From NCBI RefSeq assembly GCF_900103845.1, contig NZ_FNIJ01000023.1:27430-91429 (forward strand): a stretch of 64,000 nt of DNA, read 5' to 3'. Made by a program: the position numbers and the translations under genes. The notes under the pieces were generated by a model. The model was not told the DNA's origin. It saw only the letters and a list, made by a program, of their open reading frames with translations, and made no database searches. Shown in pieces: positions 47,824 through 57,623 of the stretch; the stretch's first letter is position 1; every line of letters begins with the position of its first letter. Source of the stretch: Pseudomonas jinjuensis (lineage in GTDB: Bacteria; Pseudomonadota; Gammaproteobacteria; Pseudomonadales; Pseudomonadaceae).

Positions 47824-50601
47824 TCAGGCCTCGGCCAGCGCGCGGTTCAGCGCACCTTCAAGGCTCTGCTTGCAGCGCAGGTAGTGCAGGGTCTGCAGAC
47901 GTCCATCGTCCTTCAGCGCCGACAGGTCAAGGTCGGTGATGTAGCAGGGATAGCGCGTGCGCCCGTGGCGCCGCGCGAGGATGTGCCGCGCCACCGCATG
48001 GAACAGCCGGCCGCCGTATTCCAGCTCGGAGAACTCCTGGTGATCGCAGTACAGCGTGATCTGCCGCCGGCCCTGTCCCGGTTCGACGATCGCCTGGATG
48101 TTGAAGTACGGCCGCGTCTCCATCTTCTGCGGCACCTCGCGCGGCTCCACCCGCAGCGCGCGCTGGCGGCCGTCGGGCAATAGCCGGTAGTAGCGGATCG
48201 CCGGGGCCGGCAGGACCTGTCCGTCCACCAGCGGCAGCTGCGCGCTGCGGCGGAAATGCACGGCCTGGAGGAAGCGCTGCAGCGACACCAGCAGGCCGTT
48301 CTCGTCATCGCAGGGCTGGCGCTGGCGCCACAGCGAGTTGCGCTCGTCGAGCACCGTCAGTTCCGCGTGGCCGTTGTCCAGGCGGTAGAACACCTGGATG
48401 CAGCCGGCCTGGCCCAGCGGCAGGATCAGCGCCAGGTCCTCGCCGTCCAGTGCGTGGCGGTCGAGGTGCAGCGGGCTGAATTCGCCGCGGCCTTCGCCGA
48501 GCTGTTCGAGCAGCGCCGACCGGCCGTCCGCCAGCCGGTGCTCCACCGCGCCCGGCTGCAGGTGCAGGAGGTGGAAACGCTGGCCGCTCTGCAGCAGGTA
48601 GCGCCCGCGTTCGCCGCTGGCGTAGCGGGCGGTCACCTCGGTGAACAGTTCCTCCACCCGCCGGGCGCTGGCCGCCGCGCGGAAGCAGCGCACCAGCAGG
48701 CGTGGCGGGCTCGCCCCGGCGGGCAGGGCGTTGAGGTGGTCGCGCAGGCAGTCGGGCAGGGCACCCGGCCCGGCATGGCGGCTGACCAGCAGTTCGTTCC
48801 AGCTGTTCAGGCTCACCAGGTCGAGGCTCAGCACCGGATTGTCGCGTTCCGCTTCGGCAGGCTGGTCGAGACCGACGTCGACCAGCAGCAGGCAGCGGGT
48901 CGGCACGCTGGCACGCAGCAGGTGCTGCTCCGGAACGTCCGCCAGCGGCAGCGGGAAGGCCTGCTGCAGGCTGGCGAGCAGGCCGCCCAGTTCGGCCTCG
49001 CGCAGGGCGCTGTCGCCCGGGTGCAGGGAGCAGCGCGTGGCGCTGTCGATGACGCCGTTGCGATGGCCCCAGGCGAGCAGTTCGACCAGGCCGTGGGTGC
49101 GCTTGAGCGGGGCGTGGCTGTCCAGCTCCGTTGCCGTCAGCCCGCCGCCGTACAGCGCCCAGGAGGCCGCCGCGCCCGCTTCGCCGCCCGGCTGGCGGGC
49201 CAGGGTGACGACGGCTTCGCCGAGGTCGGGGGCGATGCCCGGGTTGACCGCTTCCACCTTGCCGGCCTTGCGCTCGAAGGCGGCATACAGGCGTCGGCCG
49301 AGGACCTGCAGGTCGCGCCGGTTCATTTCGCTGACCGCCTGCTGCTGGCGGGCGAAGCGCGAGAGGAAGCGGTAGCTGTAGGTCAGCTCGTTGACCAGCG
49401 TGCGACGCTCCTGCAGCACCTGGCGGACCTTCCAGCGCTCGCGCTCGTCGAGCAGGACCAGGGTGCGCGCATCCCAGCCCCATTCGCCGACCAGGCGCTC
49501 CATCAGCTGGCGCTGCCAGCTCTTGCGGCCCTGCCGCGGCGGGCGGCTGAGCTTCTTGCCGGTCTTCAGGTACAGGCAGCGGCGCACCAGTTCCAGGCGC
49601 TCGCGGTCGCCGGCGGCGGTCAGGTACTCCTCCAGCCGGCGGTAGAGCATCAGGTAGGGATCGAGTTCGTCCAGCTCCAGCCGCCCGGCGTAGACCGCAG
49701 TCTTGAAGCGCAGGCTCAGGCATTCGACCTGCGGATGCTGGCTGGCGTAGACCTCGCAGAGCAGCAGCTTGAGCGCCGACTTGTAGGGCGAGTCGATGCC
49801 CTTGAACAGCTGCCACATGCCGGCGCCGATGAATTCCCCCGGCGGGATGCGCGCCAGATGGCCGAAGTCGAGGACCTCGTCGGCATCGACGAAGCGCTTG
49901 CGCAGCAGGGTGTCGACGTATTCGCCGTAGCGGCCCTCGGCTTCCGGCGGCACCAGCCACCACAGCGGCGTGCGGCCGCCGAGCCAGATCGCCGTGCGGT
50001 AGAACTCGTCGAGCAGCAGGTAGTGCTGGCTGCTGCCGCAGTCCTCGGAACTCAGCCGCGCGTCCCGCTCGCCGCGCAGGAAACGCTGCGCATCGACGAG
50101 GAAGCAGTGCATCTCGCTGCCCTGGCCGTGCGCCCAGCGTTCCAGCAGCCCGCACTTGCGCCGCAGTTCGGCCAGCGCCGCCCCGTCGAGGTCGGGGGAA
50201 TGGCAGACCCAGAGGTCGAGGTCGCTGCATTCCGCCTGCGCCACGCTGCCCGGGCTGCCCATCAGGAACAGGCCATGGATCGGCGGCGCGGCATTGCGGC
50301 GGGGCTTGTAGCTGAACGAGCGGGTCAGGCGCTGGGCTTCGCCGAGCAGTTCGTCGTCCGGCGCGAAGCCGCACAGGCCGGCGGGGGTGGCGGCCGAGAC
50401 GTAGCCCGGCAGCAGCGGGTGGTTGACGTCGAGCAGCAGCGGCAGCAGGCGCAGGACCAGGCGCTGGCGCGAGGACAGGCCTTCCATGGTGCGCTCGAGA
50501 CGGCCGCGGTTGATCGTCAGGAAGCGCCGGCGCAGCTGGGCCAGCGCCTTGCGGTCGATGCCGTCGTCGATCTCCGGGCGTATCTCGTGGATGGATGTCA
50601 T
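47824..50601 (-). CDS. cyaA: Class I adenylate cyclase
   Basis: CyaA makes cAMP from ATP. The 925-residue enterobacterial-type protein has the N-terminal catalytic nucleotidyltransferase signature (LMGSPGSVAQAECSDLDLWV), the conserved HYLLLDEFYRTAIWLGGR and SPYKSALKLLLCEVYA segments, and a long C-terminal regulatory half. Length and motifs look complete. In P. aeruginosa this enzyme contributes little cAMP compared with CyaB. It lies between rnk and the TIGR02647 gene. Confidence 0.95.
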   Translation of the reverse strand: MTSIHEIRPEIDDGIDRKALAQLRRRFLTINRGRLERTMEGLSSRQRLVLRLLPLLLDVNHPLLPGYVSAATPAGLCGFAPDDELLGEAQRLTRSFSYKPRRNAAPPIHGLFLMGSPGSVAQAECSDLDLWVCHSPDLDGAALAELRRKCGLLERWAHGQGSEMHCFLVDAQRFLRGERDARLSSEDCGSSQHYLLLDEFYRTAIWLGGRTPLWWLVPPEAEGRYGEYVDTLLRKRFVDADEVLDFGHLARIPPGEFIGAGMWQLFKGIDSPYKSALKLLLCEVYASQHPQVECLSLRFKTAVYAGRLELDELDPYLMLYRRLEEYLTAAGDRERLELVRRCLYLKTGKKLSRPPRQGRKSWQRQLMERLVGEWGWDARTLVLLDERERWKVRQVLQERRTLVNELTYSYRFLSRFARQQQAVSEMNRRDLQVLGRRLYAAFERKAGKVEAVNPGIAPDLGEAVVTLARQPGGEAGAAASWALYGGGLTATELDSHAPLKRTHGLVELLAWGHRNGVIDSATRCSLHPGDSALREAELGGLLASLQQAFPLPLADVPEQHLLRASVPTRCLLLVDVGLDQPAEAERDNPVLSLDLVSLNSWNELLVSRHAGPGALPDCLRDHLNALPAGASPPRLLVRCFRAAASARRVEELFTEVTARYASGERGRYLLQSGQRFHLLHLQPGAVEHRLADGRSALLEQLGEGRGEFSPLHLDRHALDGEDLALILPLGQAGCIQVFYRLDNGHAELTVLDERNSLWRQRQPCDDENGLLVSLQRFLQAVHFRRSAQLPLVDGQVLPAPAIRYYRLLPDGRQRALRVEPREVPQKMETRPYFNIQAIVEPGQGRRQITLYCDHQEFSELEYGGRLFHAVARHILARRHGRTRYPCYITDLDLSALKDDGRLQTLHYLRCKQSLEGALNRALAEA

Positions 50602-50691
50602 GGCCGGTCGGATTCGGAGGGAACGACGCCGTGCGATTGCACGGCGTCCGGGTCGGCCTCTTTATCGCCCGCGGGCGACGGGGCTTTAGGC

Positions 50692-50928
50692 TCAGCTGGG
50701 GCGGAGGATGCCCAGCAGCACCTGGGCGTGCTCGGCGGCGTCCAGCCCGAGGCTGGTCAGGTAGCCGCCGTCGGGCTTGTCGATCAGCCCCTTGGCATGC
50801 AGTCGCCTGGCCGCCTCGACCGCCGAGGGCGAGGCGTCATGGTGCACTTTCAGGCCGGCCTGGCTGTTGTCCAGGTCGAATAACGCGAGAAGTTCGAGTT
50901 CCGCAACCAGCTCGTGGGTGATAGCCAT
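50692..50928 (-). CDS. TIGR02647 family small protein
   Basis: This 78-residue protein begins MAITHELVAELELLALFDLD and contains GLKVHHDASPSAVEAARRLH and a C-terminal helix LGLDAAEHAQVLLGIL. It looks like a small winged-helix-type domain. The family is conserved in Pseudomonas with no assigned function. It is upstream of cyaA on the same strand. Confidence 0.8.
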   Translation of the reverse strand: MAITHELVAELELLALFDLDNSQAGLKVHHDASPSAVEAARRLHAKGLIDKPDGGYLTSLGLDAAEHAQVLLGILRPS

Positions 50929-50991
50929 GACAACTCCTTGGTGGATGGCAGTGGGTGCAGTTTAGCCACATCGCCGGTACGCCCGGCAAGC

Positions 50992-51264
50992 TCATTCCTC
51001 TTCGGGCAGTTCCGGCAGGGCGCGCAGCGCCTGTTCGTAGCGGACGCCATCGAAGGGCCGGTCGGCGCGCAGCATGGCCTGGATCTCCCAGGCGAGCACC
51101 ACGGCCATCATGCGCAGGATCTCCTCGCGCTCGTAGCCGACCAGGCTCAGCTTGTTGAACACCGCGCGGGCCGCGGGCGGCGAGTCGCTCTCGATCTGGT
51201 TCTCGATGGCCTGGAGCAGGGTTTCCTCGGCGAAGGCCTCGTCGCTGTCGTCTCGTTCGCTCAT
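50992..51264 (-). CDS. Hypothetical small acidic protein
   Basis: The 90-residue protein is acidic at both ends (MSERDDSDEAFAEE and PELPEEE) with a helical middle (LLQAIENQIESDSPPAARAV and EEILRMMAVVLAWEIQAML). I do not recognise a named domain. It has a plausible RBS (GGAGAAATCCC) and is 63 bases upstream of the TIGR02647 gene on the same strand, so the two may be cotranscribed. Function unknown. Confidence 0.7.
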   Translation of the reverse strand: MSERDDSDEAFAEETLLQAIENQIESDSPPAARAVFNKLSLVGYEREEILRMMAVVLAWEIQAMLRADRPFDGVRYEQALRALPELPEEE

Positions 51265-51428
51265 GGGATTTCTCCGTGGGGATGCGGTTCGCGGCGGAAC
51301 CGTGGGCGGGGTTGAGGCACATCATCGCCTATTCGCGCCCGCCCGGCAGCGCTTGATGCTCGTCAACCGGCCCGGGAGGCGCGGGCATAGAGTGGGGAAA
51401 GGACTCGCGGAATCTAGAGGAGAACGTC

Positions 51429-52406
51429 ATGCCGCAAACCCGACTCGTCGATACGACCGCAGCCGAGGCTGGCGCGCCGGAACTGGTCAGCGCAGCCGGA
51501 GAGGAAATCCGCCGCATCAGCGACGGCCCGGTGGCGCGCACGGTGGCGCTGGCGCCGCACGGCAGCAACGAGGATTCCACCTCGGCGAAACTGCCGGACG
51601 GCTACCCCTACCGCACGCGCCTGCAGCGCAAGCAGTACGAGAAGCTCAAGGCCGAGCTGCAGGTCGAGCTGCTCAAGGTACAGAACTGGGTCAAGGAGAC
51701 CGGCCAGCGCATCGTCGTGCTGTTCGAGGGGCGTGACGCGGCGGGCAAGGGCGGCACCATCAAGCGCTTCATGGAGCACCTCAACCCGCGCGGCGCCCGG
51801 GTGGTGGCGCTGGAGAAGCCGAGCGACGCGGAACGCGGCCAGTGGTACTTCCAGCGCTACATCCAGCACCTGCCGACCGCCGGGGAAATGGTCTTCTTCG
51901 ACCGCTCCTGGTACAACCGCGCCGGCGTCGAGCGGGTGATGGGCTTCTGCACGCCGCGCGAGTACCTGGAGTTCATGCAGCAGGCGCCGGAGCTGGAGCG
52001 CATGCTGGTGCGCAATGGCATCCAGCTGTTCAAGTACTGGTTCTCGGTGAGCCGCGAGGAACAGCTGCGGCGCTTCGTCTCGCGCCGCGACGACCCGCTC
52101 AAGCACTGGAAGCTGTCGCCCATCGACATTCAGTCGCTGGACAAGTGGAGCGACTACACCCAGGCCAAGGAGGCGATGTTCTTCCACACCGACACCGCCG
52201 ACGCGCCGTGGATCACCATCAAGTCCGACGACAAGAAGCGCGCGCGGATCAACTGCATCCGCCACTTCCTGCACACCCTGGACTACCCGGGCAAGGACCT
52301 GCGCGTGGCCTGTCCGCCCGATGCGCTGCTGGTCGGACGAGCCTCGCAGATGGAAAGCGGGGAACAGCCGGGGACCCGCGACGAACCGCTCGCCGTCCCC
52401 GCCTGA
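51429..52406 (+). CDS. ppk2: Polyphosphate kinase 2
   Basis: The 325-residue PPK2 has the Walker A motif LFEGRDAAGKGGTIKRF, Walker B MVFFDRSWYNRAGVERV and lid region VSREEQLRRFVSRRDDPL, as in one-domain PPK2 enzymes that phosphorylate GDP or ADP from polyphosphate. An N-terminal extension of about 55 residues is probably disordered. Nucleotide preference cannot be read from sequence. RBS AGAGGAGAACGTC; single gene, convergent with a hypothetical exported protein. Confidence 0.92.
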   Translation: MPQTRLVDTTAAEAGAPELVSAAGEEIRRISDGPVARTVALAPHGSNEDSTSAKLPDGYPYRTRLQRKQYEKLKAELQVELLKVQNWVKETGQRIVVLFEGRDAAGKGGTIKRFMEHLNPRGARVVALEKPSDAERGQWYFQRYIQHLPTAGEMVFFDRSWYNRAGVERVMGFCTPREYLEFMQQAPELERMLVRNGIQLFKYWFSVSREEQLRRFVSRRDDPLKHWKLSPIDIQSLDKWSDYTQAKEAMFFHTDTADAPWITIKSDDKKRARINCIRHFLHTLDYPGKDLRVACPPDALLVGRASQMESGEQPGTRDEPLAVPA

Positions 52407-52415
52407 ACCGGGCCG

Positions 52416-53189
52416 TCAGTGGCCCTGGCTGATCTGCAGCAGCTGCATGGATATGGCGCGGGCATTGCGCGCGACGGTGATCGGTGCCCAGGGCCGGCCG
52501 GACAGGGTCACCGGCGAGTTGGTCTTGCTGTCCAGGTCGCTCAGCGCGCTTTGCAGGTATTTCCAGCGGCTCTGCAGCTTCCTCAGCGCAGCGGCGTCCT
52601 GGGCGCTGAGCTGCTGTATCTCCTTGTCCACCTGCGGCACCAGCACGCTTTCGTCCTGGCCGTAGTACTTGTCGGGCTGCTCGCGGGCGATTTCCAGGTT
52701 GCCGATGTAGGAGCGGCCCAGGTAGAGCATGGAGAGGAATTCGATGCGCGCCGGCAGCTGCCAGGCCGCCAGCTCGCCCTGGGCATCGGCGGCCGGGGCG
52801 AAGCGCTCGGACTGCTTGAGGAAGCCCAGCAGGCCATGGGCGAGGTCCTTGGAATAGCGCCACGGCACATCCTCTTCGTTCGGACCGAAGGCGGCGCCCT
52901 GGCGCACCAGGCCGACGAGCTTCCGGCTGGCCTGGCGCAGTTCCTCGTCCGCTTGCGGATATGCGTCGACGGCGCGTTGCAGCGCAGCCAGGTCGCCGTT
53001 CAGTTGCGCCAGGTGTTCCTCCTGGAAGCCTTCGCCGCGATACAGCAGCAGGCTGCCCACCGACTGGCTGGCATAGACCTGCATGGTCTGCCGTTGCAGT
53101 TCATCGGCGGGAATGTCGGCCTGGGCGTACTGGCTGAACAGCGCGAGACAGATCAGGAAGGAGTGCAGCAGGAAAGACTTGCGGATCAT
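52416..53189 (-). CDS. Hypothetical exported helical protein
   Basis: The 257-residue product has a clear signal peptide (MIRKSFLLHSFLICLALFSQ, cleavage after YAQA) and a helical mature part with no cysteine or recognised motif. Conserved-looking stretches are VGSLLLYRGEGFQEEHLAQL and LSMLYLGRSYIGNLEIAREQ. It is probably periplasmic. I do not recognise the family. It ends 10 bases from ppk2, tail to tail. The gap 53190-53522 upstream shows no gene or clear site. Confidence 0.72.
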   Translation of the reverse strand: MIRKSFLLHSFLICLALFSQYAQADIPADELQRQTMQVYASQSVGSLLLYRGEGFQEEHLAQLNGDLAALQRAVDAYPQADEELRQASRKLVGLVRQGAAFGPNEEDVPWRYSKDLAHGLLGFLKQSERFAPAADAQGELAAWQLPARIEFLSMLYLGRSYIGNLEIAREQPDKYYGQDESVLVPQVDKEIQQLSAQDAAALRKLQSRWKYLQSALSDLDSKTNSPVTLSGRPWAPITVARNARAISMQLLQISQGH

Positions 53190-53522
53190 GGCGGGAATTT
53201 CCCTGTTGTTGTTGTTTTTCGAGCCGCCGGACGCCTGGCCGGAACATACCGCGGGATGCCGGGCATGAGCGATGTGGGAGGGAACCTTCCGGCTGTCCTG
53301 GCCGGGCTGGGTCCGCCGATGCCGGGTGGGCATCGGTCCTGCCGCGCGGCTTCCGTTCCACGCGCCTCAGCGGCAATCCTGCCGCTGACATTTCCTACAG
53401 ACCGAAAAGTTTCCTAGGCCGACGTCCGACAGGCAATGGCGAAGTGCAATGCCGGACGTGGTGCGATGGGGATTTTGTGCGGCAGTCCGCAATCCGCGGG
53501 CTGCCGCTGTGCTGTGGCGGGA

Positions 53523-54113
53523 TCAGGCGAGGGCTTCGCGGACGAAATCCAGCCGATCCTGGCCGAAGAACATCTTCTCACCGACGAACATGGTCGGCGC
53601 ACCGAAGGCGCCACGGCGGACGGCCTCTTCGGTGGCGCTCTTGAGCGCTTCCTTGATTTCCGGCTCGGCGGTCAGCGCGAGCAGTTCCTCGGGATCGAAC
53701 CCGGCGGCCGCCAGTACCGCGCCCAGTTCCGCCGGATCGCCGAGATTGCGCTGGTCGACCCACATGGCGCGGTAGATCGCCTCCACATAGGCGGCGAAGC
53801 GCTCCGGCTGGCGCAGCTGCATGGCTACGGCGCCGCGCATCAGCAGCAGGGTGTTGAGCGGGAAGGCCGGGTTCATCTTCAGCGGCACGCCGTAGCGCGC
53901 GGCGAAGCGCTGCATGTCCGCCAGCATGTAGCGGCCCTTGGCCGGTATCTCGACGGGCGAGGCGTTGCCGGTGGCCTGGAAGACGCCGCCGAGCAGGATC
54001 GGCCGGTAGACCAGGTTGGCGCCGGTTTCGGCGCAGATTTTCGGCAGCTGGGTGTAGGCCAGGTAGCTGGTGGGGCTGCCGAAGTCGAAGAAGAATTCCA
54101 CGGTCCTGTTCAT
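53523..54113 (-). CDS. 2-hydroxychromene-2-carboxylate isomerase family (DsbA/GST-kappa fold)
   Basis: The 196-residue thioredoxin-fold protein opens with the family signature TVEFFFDFGSPTSYLAYTQL, including the catalytic serine that replaces the DsbA cysteine, and ends with GAFGAPTMFVGEKMFFGQDR. Members are glutathione-dependent isomerases of aromatic breakdown or detoxification. No other aromatic catabolic genes are near, so the natural substrate is unknown. It lies downstream of the SDR gene on the same strand, but a dispersed repeat separates them. Confidence 0.85.
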   Translation of the reverse strand: MNRTVEFFFDFGSPTSYLAYTQLPKICAETGANLVYRPILLGGVFQATGNASPVEIPAKGRYMLADMQRFAARYGVPLKMNPAFPLNTLLLMRGAVAMQLRQPERFAAYVEAIYRAMWVDQRNLGDPAELGAVLAAAGFDPEELLALTAEPEIKEALKSATEEAVRRGAFGAPTMFVGEKMFFGQDRLDFVREALA

Positions 54114-54139
54114 TGTCGTTTTCCCGGGTTGTCGGTTTT

Positions 54140-54191
54140 CGTCGTCCCCACGCTCCCGCGTGGGAATGCATCCCTGGACGCTCCTGCGTCC
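54140..54191. repeat. Dispersed palindromic repeat, copy 2
   Basis: CACGCTCCCGCGTGGGAATG and following CATCCCTGGACGCTCCTGCG match the unit at 10981-11031 with a few substitutions. It lies between the SDR and isomerase genes and may reduce read-through. Confidence 0.7.
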
Positions 54192-54199
54192 GCCTGTTC

Positions 54200-54931
54200 C
54201 TACCAGGTCTCCATCCACGGCCGCAGGTCCAGCTCGAAGGTCCAGGCATCGCGCGGCTGGCTGTGCAGGTGCCAGTAGTTCTCGGCGATGTGTTCCGGAT
54301 CGAGGATGCCCGCCTGCTCCTTCAGCGCGTACTTATCCGGGAAGCTGTCGCGGATGAATTCGGTGTCGATGGCGCCGTCGACGATCACATGGGCCACGTG
54401 CACGCCGCGCGGACCGAGCTCCCGCGCCATGCTCTGGGCCAGCGCGCGGATGCCGTGCTTGGCGCCGGCGAAGGCGGCGAAGTTGGCCGCGCCGCGCAGG
54501 CCGGCGGTGGCGCCGGTGAAGAGGATGGTGCCGCGCTGGCGGGCGACCATGCGCCGGGCCACCTCGCGGCCGCTGAGGAAGCCGGCGAAGCAGGCCATTT
54601 CCCAGATCTTGAAGTATTTGCGCGCGGTTTCGTCGAGGATGCTGCAGGGCACGTTGGCGCCAATGTTGAAGACGAAGGCCTCGATCGGGCCGATGTCGCG
54701 CTCGATGGTTTCCACCAGCTCGACGACTTCCTCTTCCTTGCGCGCATCCGAGGCGAAGCCATGGGCCTCGCCGCCCTCGGCACGGATGGCGTCCACCAGC
54801 GGCTGCAGCTTGTCCGCCGAACGGCGGGTGACGCAGGCGACGTAGCCTTCGCGGGCGAAGCGCCGGGCGATGGCCCCGCCGGTGGCATCGCCGGCGCCGA
54901 TCACCAGCACGACTTTCTTCTCGTTGTCCAT
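54200..54931 (-). CDS. Short-chain dehydrogenase-like protein lacking the catalytic tyrosine
   Basis: The 243-residue Rossmann-fold protein has a variant cofactor motif (VIGAGDATGGAIARRFA) and the SDR layout with GATAGLRGAANFAAFAGAKH. In the YxxxK position it has FAGAK, so the catalytic tyrosine is phenylalanine. Classical oxidoreductase activity is therefore doubtful, although cofactor binding is likely. It is divergent from a TetR gene across a gap holding tandem palindromes, so it is probably that regulator's target. Confidence 0.85.
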   Translation of the reverse strand: MDNEKKVVLVIGAGDATGGAIARRFAREGYVACVTRRSADKLQPLVDAIRAEGGEAHGFASDARKEEEVVELVETIERDIGPIEAFVFNIGANVPCSILDETARKYFKIWEMACFAGFLSGREVARRMVARQRGTILFTGATAGLRGAANFAAFAGAKHGIRALAQSMARELGPRGVHVAHVIVDGAIDTEFIRDSFPDKYALKEQAGILDPEHIAENYWHLHSQPRDAWTFELDLRPWMETW

Positions 54932-54947
54932 GGCGCGCTCTCTTGGT

Positions 54948-54975
54948 TAAACGATCGTTAGGTAAACGAACGTTA
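54948..54975. promoter_or_regulatory. Tandem TetR-type operators
   Basis: TAAACGATCGTTA (54948-54960) and TAAACGAACGTTA (54963-54975) are two near-identical 13-mers with a 15-base period. The first contains the perfect palindrome AACGATCGTT. They lie in the 87-base gap between the divergent SDR and TetR genes. Confidence 0.65.
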
Positions 54976-55018
54976 TGTTATGGTTTCTTCATCCGTCAAG
55001 CCGTATCCGGAGAATCCC

Positions 55019-55582
55019 ATGCGCTATTCGGCCAGCCACAAGGAAGACACCCGCCAGCGCCTGCTGCACAGCAGCGGGGCGATCGCCAAGCGCGGCGGTT
55101 TCGCCACGGCAGGCGTCGATGGGTTGATGAAGGCGATCGGCCTGACCGGCGGGGCGTTCTACAGCCACTTCTCGTCGAAGGACGAGCTGTTCGCCGCGGT
55201 GGTCGCCCATGAGCTGAGCCACAGCGCGCGGATGCTGGCCGGGGAGAAGGGCGAGTTCAGCCGCGACAAGCTGGAGCGCTGCCTGCGGCGCTATCTCGAT
55301 CTGGCGCACGTGCAGCACCCGGAGAAGGGCTGCGTGCTGCCGAGCCTGGGCGCGGAGATCGCCCGCGCCGACGTCGCCGTGCGCGAGACAGCCGAGCACT
55401 GGCTGCTGAAGCTGCAGCGCGCGTGGACGGAGGTGCTGGGCTCGGAGCAGGATGCCTGGGCGCTGCTGACCCAGTGCGTCGGTGCGCTGGTGCTGGCGCG
55501 GATGGTCGCCAGCGAGGAGACGCAGAGGGCGATCATCGAGGCGAGCCGGGGGATGCTGGCGGAGGTGTTGGGCAGGGAGTAG
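55019..55582 (+). CDS. TetR/AcrR family regulator
   Basis: The 187-residue regulator has the TetR helix-turn-helix (TRQRLLHSSGAIAKRGGFAT, then MKAIGLTGGAFYSHFSSKDE) and a C-terminal ligand domain with a conserved ARADVAVRETAEHWLLKLQ segment. The ATG at 55019 has CCGGAGAATCC ahead. It is divergent from the SDR gene, with tandem palindromes between them, and probably represses both. Ligand unknown. Confidence 0.9.
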   Translation: MRYSASHKEDTRQRLLHSSGAIAKRGGFATAGVDGLMKAIGLTGGAFYSHFSSKDELFAAVVAHELSHSARMLAGEKGEFSRDKLERCLRRYLDLAHVQHPEKGCVLPSLGAEIARADVAVRETAEHWLLKLQRAWTEVLGSEQDAWALLTQCVGALVLARMVASEETQRAIIEASRGMLAEVLGRE

Positions 55583-55596
55583 GGCGGGGCGATTGG

Positions 55597-55743
55597 TCGC
55601 GGGCATGGCCCGCTCCTATGACCCGTGATCTCCGCGCTACATCCCAGGTTCGCGAGCAAGCTCGCTCCTACGAGGGCCGTCGTTGCCGTGTAGGAGCGAG
55701 CTTGCTCGCGAATCCCGGTGTAGGAGCGGGCCATGCCCGCGAC
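55597..55743. repeat. REP cluster between tetR gene and cysA
   Basis: Four REP units with alternating orientation occur: GCGGGCATGGCCCGCTCCTA, GCGAGCAAGCTCGCTCCTAC, GTAGGAGCGAGCTTGCTCGC and GTAGGAGCGGGCCATGCCCG. The order and spacing resemble the cluster at 31084-31258. Confidence 0.88.
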
Positions 55744-55747
55744 CGTG

Positions 55748-56737
<990 letters not shown>

Positions 56738-56740
56738 TAC

Positions 56741-57613
56741 TCATTCCTCATCAGCATTGGCTTTCAGTCGGGACAGGCGCGACTCGCTCCACTGCTTGAG
56801 CAGCAGGATCACCAGCGCCATCAGCAGCAGCAGGCTGGCCACGCTGAAGGCGGCGACGTGGTTGTATTCGTTGTAGAGGATCTCGACGTGCAGCGGCAGG
56901 GTGTTGGTGACGCCGCGGATGTGCCCGGAGACCACCGACACCGCGCCGAATTCGCCCATCGCCCGCGCGGTGCACAGCACCACGCCGTAGATCAGGCCCC
57001 ATTTGATGTTCGGCAGGGTCACGTGCCAGAACATCTGCCAGCCGTTGGCGCCGAGCAGGCGCGCCGCCTCTTCCTCCTGGGTGCCCTGTTCCTGCATCAG
57101 CGGGATCAGTTCGCGGGCGACGAAGGGGAAGGTGACGAAGAGGGTCGCCAGGACGATGCCGGGCACGGCGAAGACGATCTGGATGTCATGCTCGTTCAGC
57201 CACGGCCCCAGGTAGCCCTGGGCGCCGAACAGCAGCACGTAGATCAGGCCGGCGATCACCGGCGAGACCGAGAACGGCAGGTCGATCAGGGTCACCAGGA
57301 TGCTCTTGCCGGGGAACTCGAACTTGGTCACGCACCAGGCGGCGGAGACGCCGAACACCAGGTTCAGCGGCACCGAGATGGCCACCGCGATCAGCGTCAG
57401 CTTGAGGGCGGCGATGGCGTCCGGTTCGAGGATCGACTCGACGAAGGTGCCCAGGCCGTTCTTCAGCGCCTCGCTGAGCACCACGAACAGCGGCAGCAGC
57501 AGGAACAGGGCGAAGGCCAGCCAGGCCAGGCCGATCAGGGCGCGACGGCCCCAGACGTTACCCCGGCGAGCGGCGTTGGCAGCGGCCGCGGCGGAAAGGC
57601 TTGCGGTACTCAT
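56741..57613 (-). CDS. cysW: Sulfate ABC transporter permease CysW
   Basis: The 290-residue inner-membrane permease has about six helices and the MetI-type coupling motif [20 protein letters not shown] that docks on CysA. The segment [20 protein letters not shown] is typical of CysW. It lies 10 bases after cysT and 3 before cysA. Confidence 0.95.
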   Translation of the reverse strand: MSTASLSAAAAANAARRGNVWGRRALIGLAWLAFALFLLLPLFVVLSEALKNGLGTFVESILEPDAIAALKLTLIAVAISVPLNLVFGVSAAWCVTKFEFPGKSILVTLIDLPFSVSPVIAGLIYVLLFGAQGYLGPWLNEHDIQIVFAVPGIVLATLFVTFPFVARELIPLMQEQGTQEEEAARLLGANGWQMFWHVTLPNIKWGLIYGVVLCTARAMGEFGAVSVVSGHIRGVTNTLPLHVEILYNEYNHVAAFSVASLLLLMALVILLLKQWSESRLSRLKANADEE

Positions 57614-57623
57614 GGCGCGCTCC

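Noticed and set aside
48256..50883. An 875-codon open frame on the + strand opposite cyaA
   Set aside because: Shadow of adenylate cyclase; low-complexity composition and no family resemblance.
53190..53522. Possible small RNA or gene in a 333-base gap
   Set aside because: No terminator-like hairpin with T-run, promoter or coding frame with support was seen; nothing is called.
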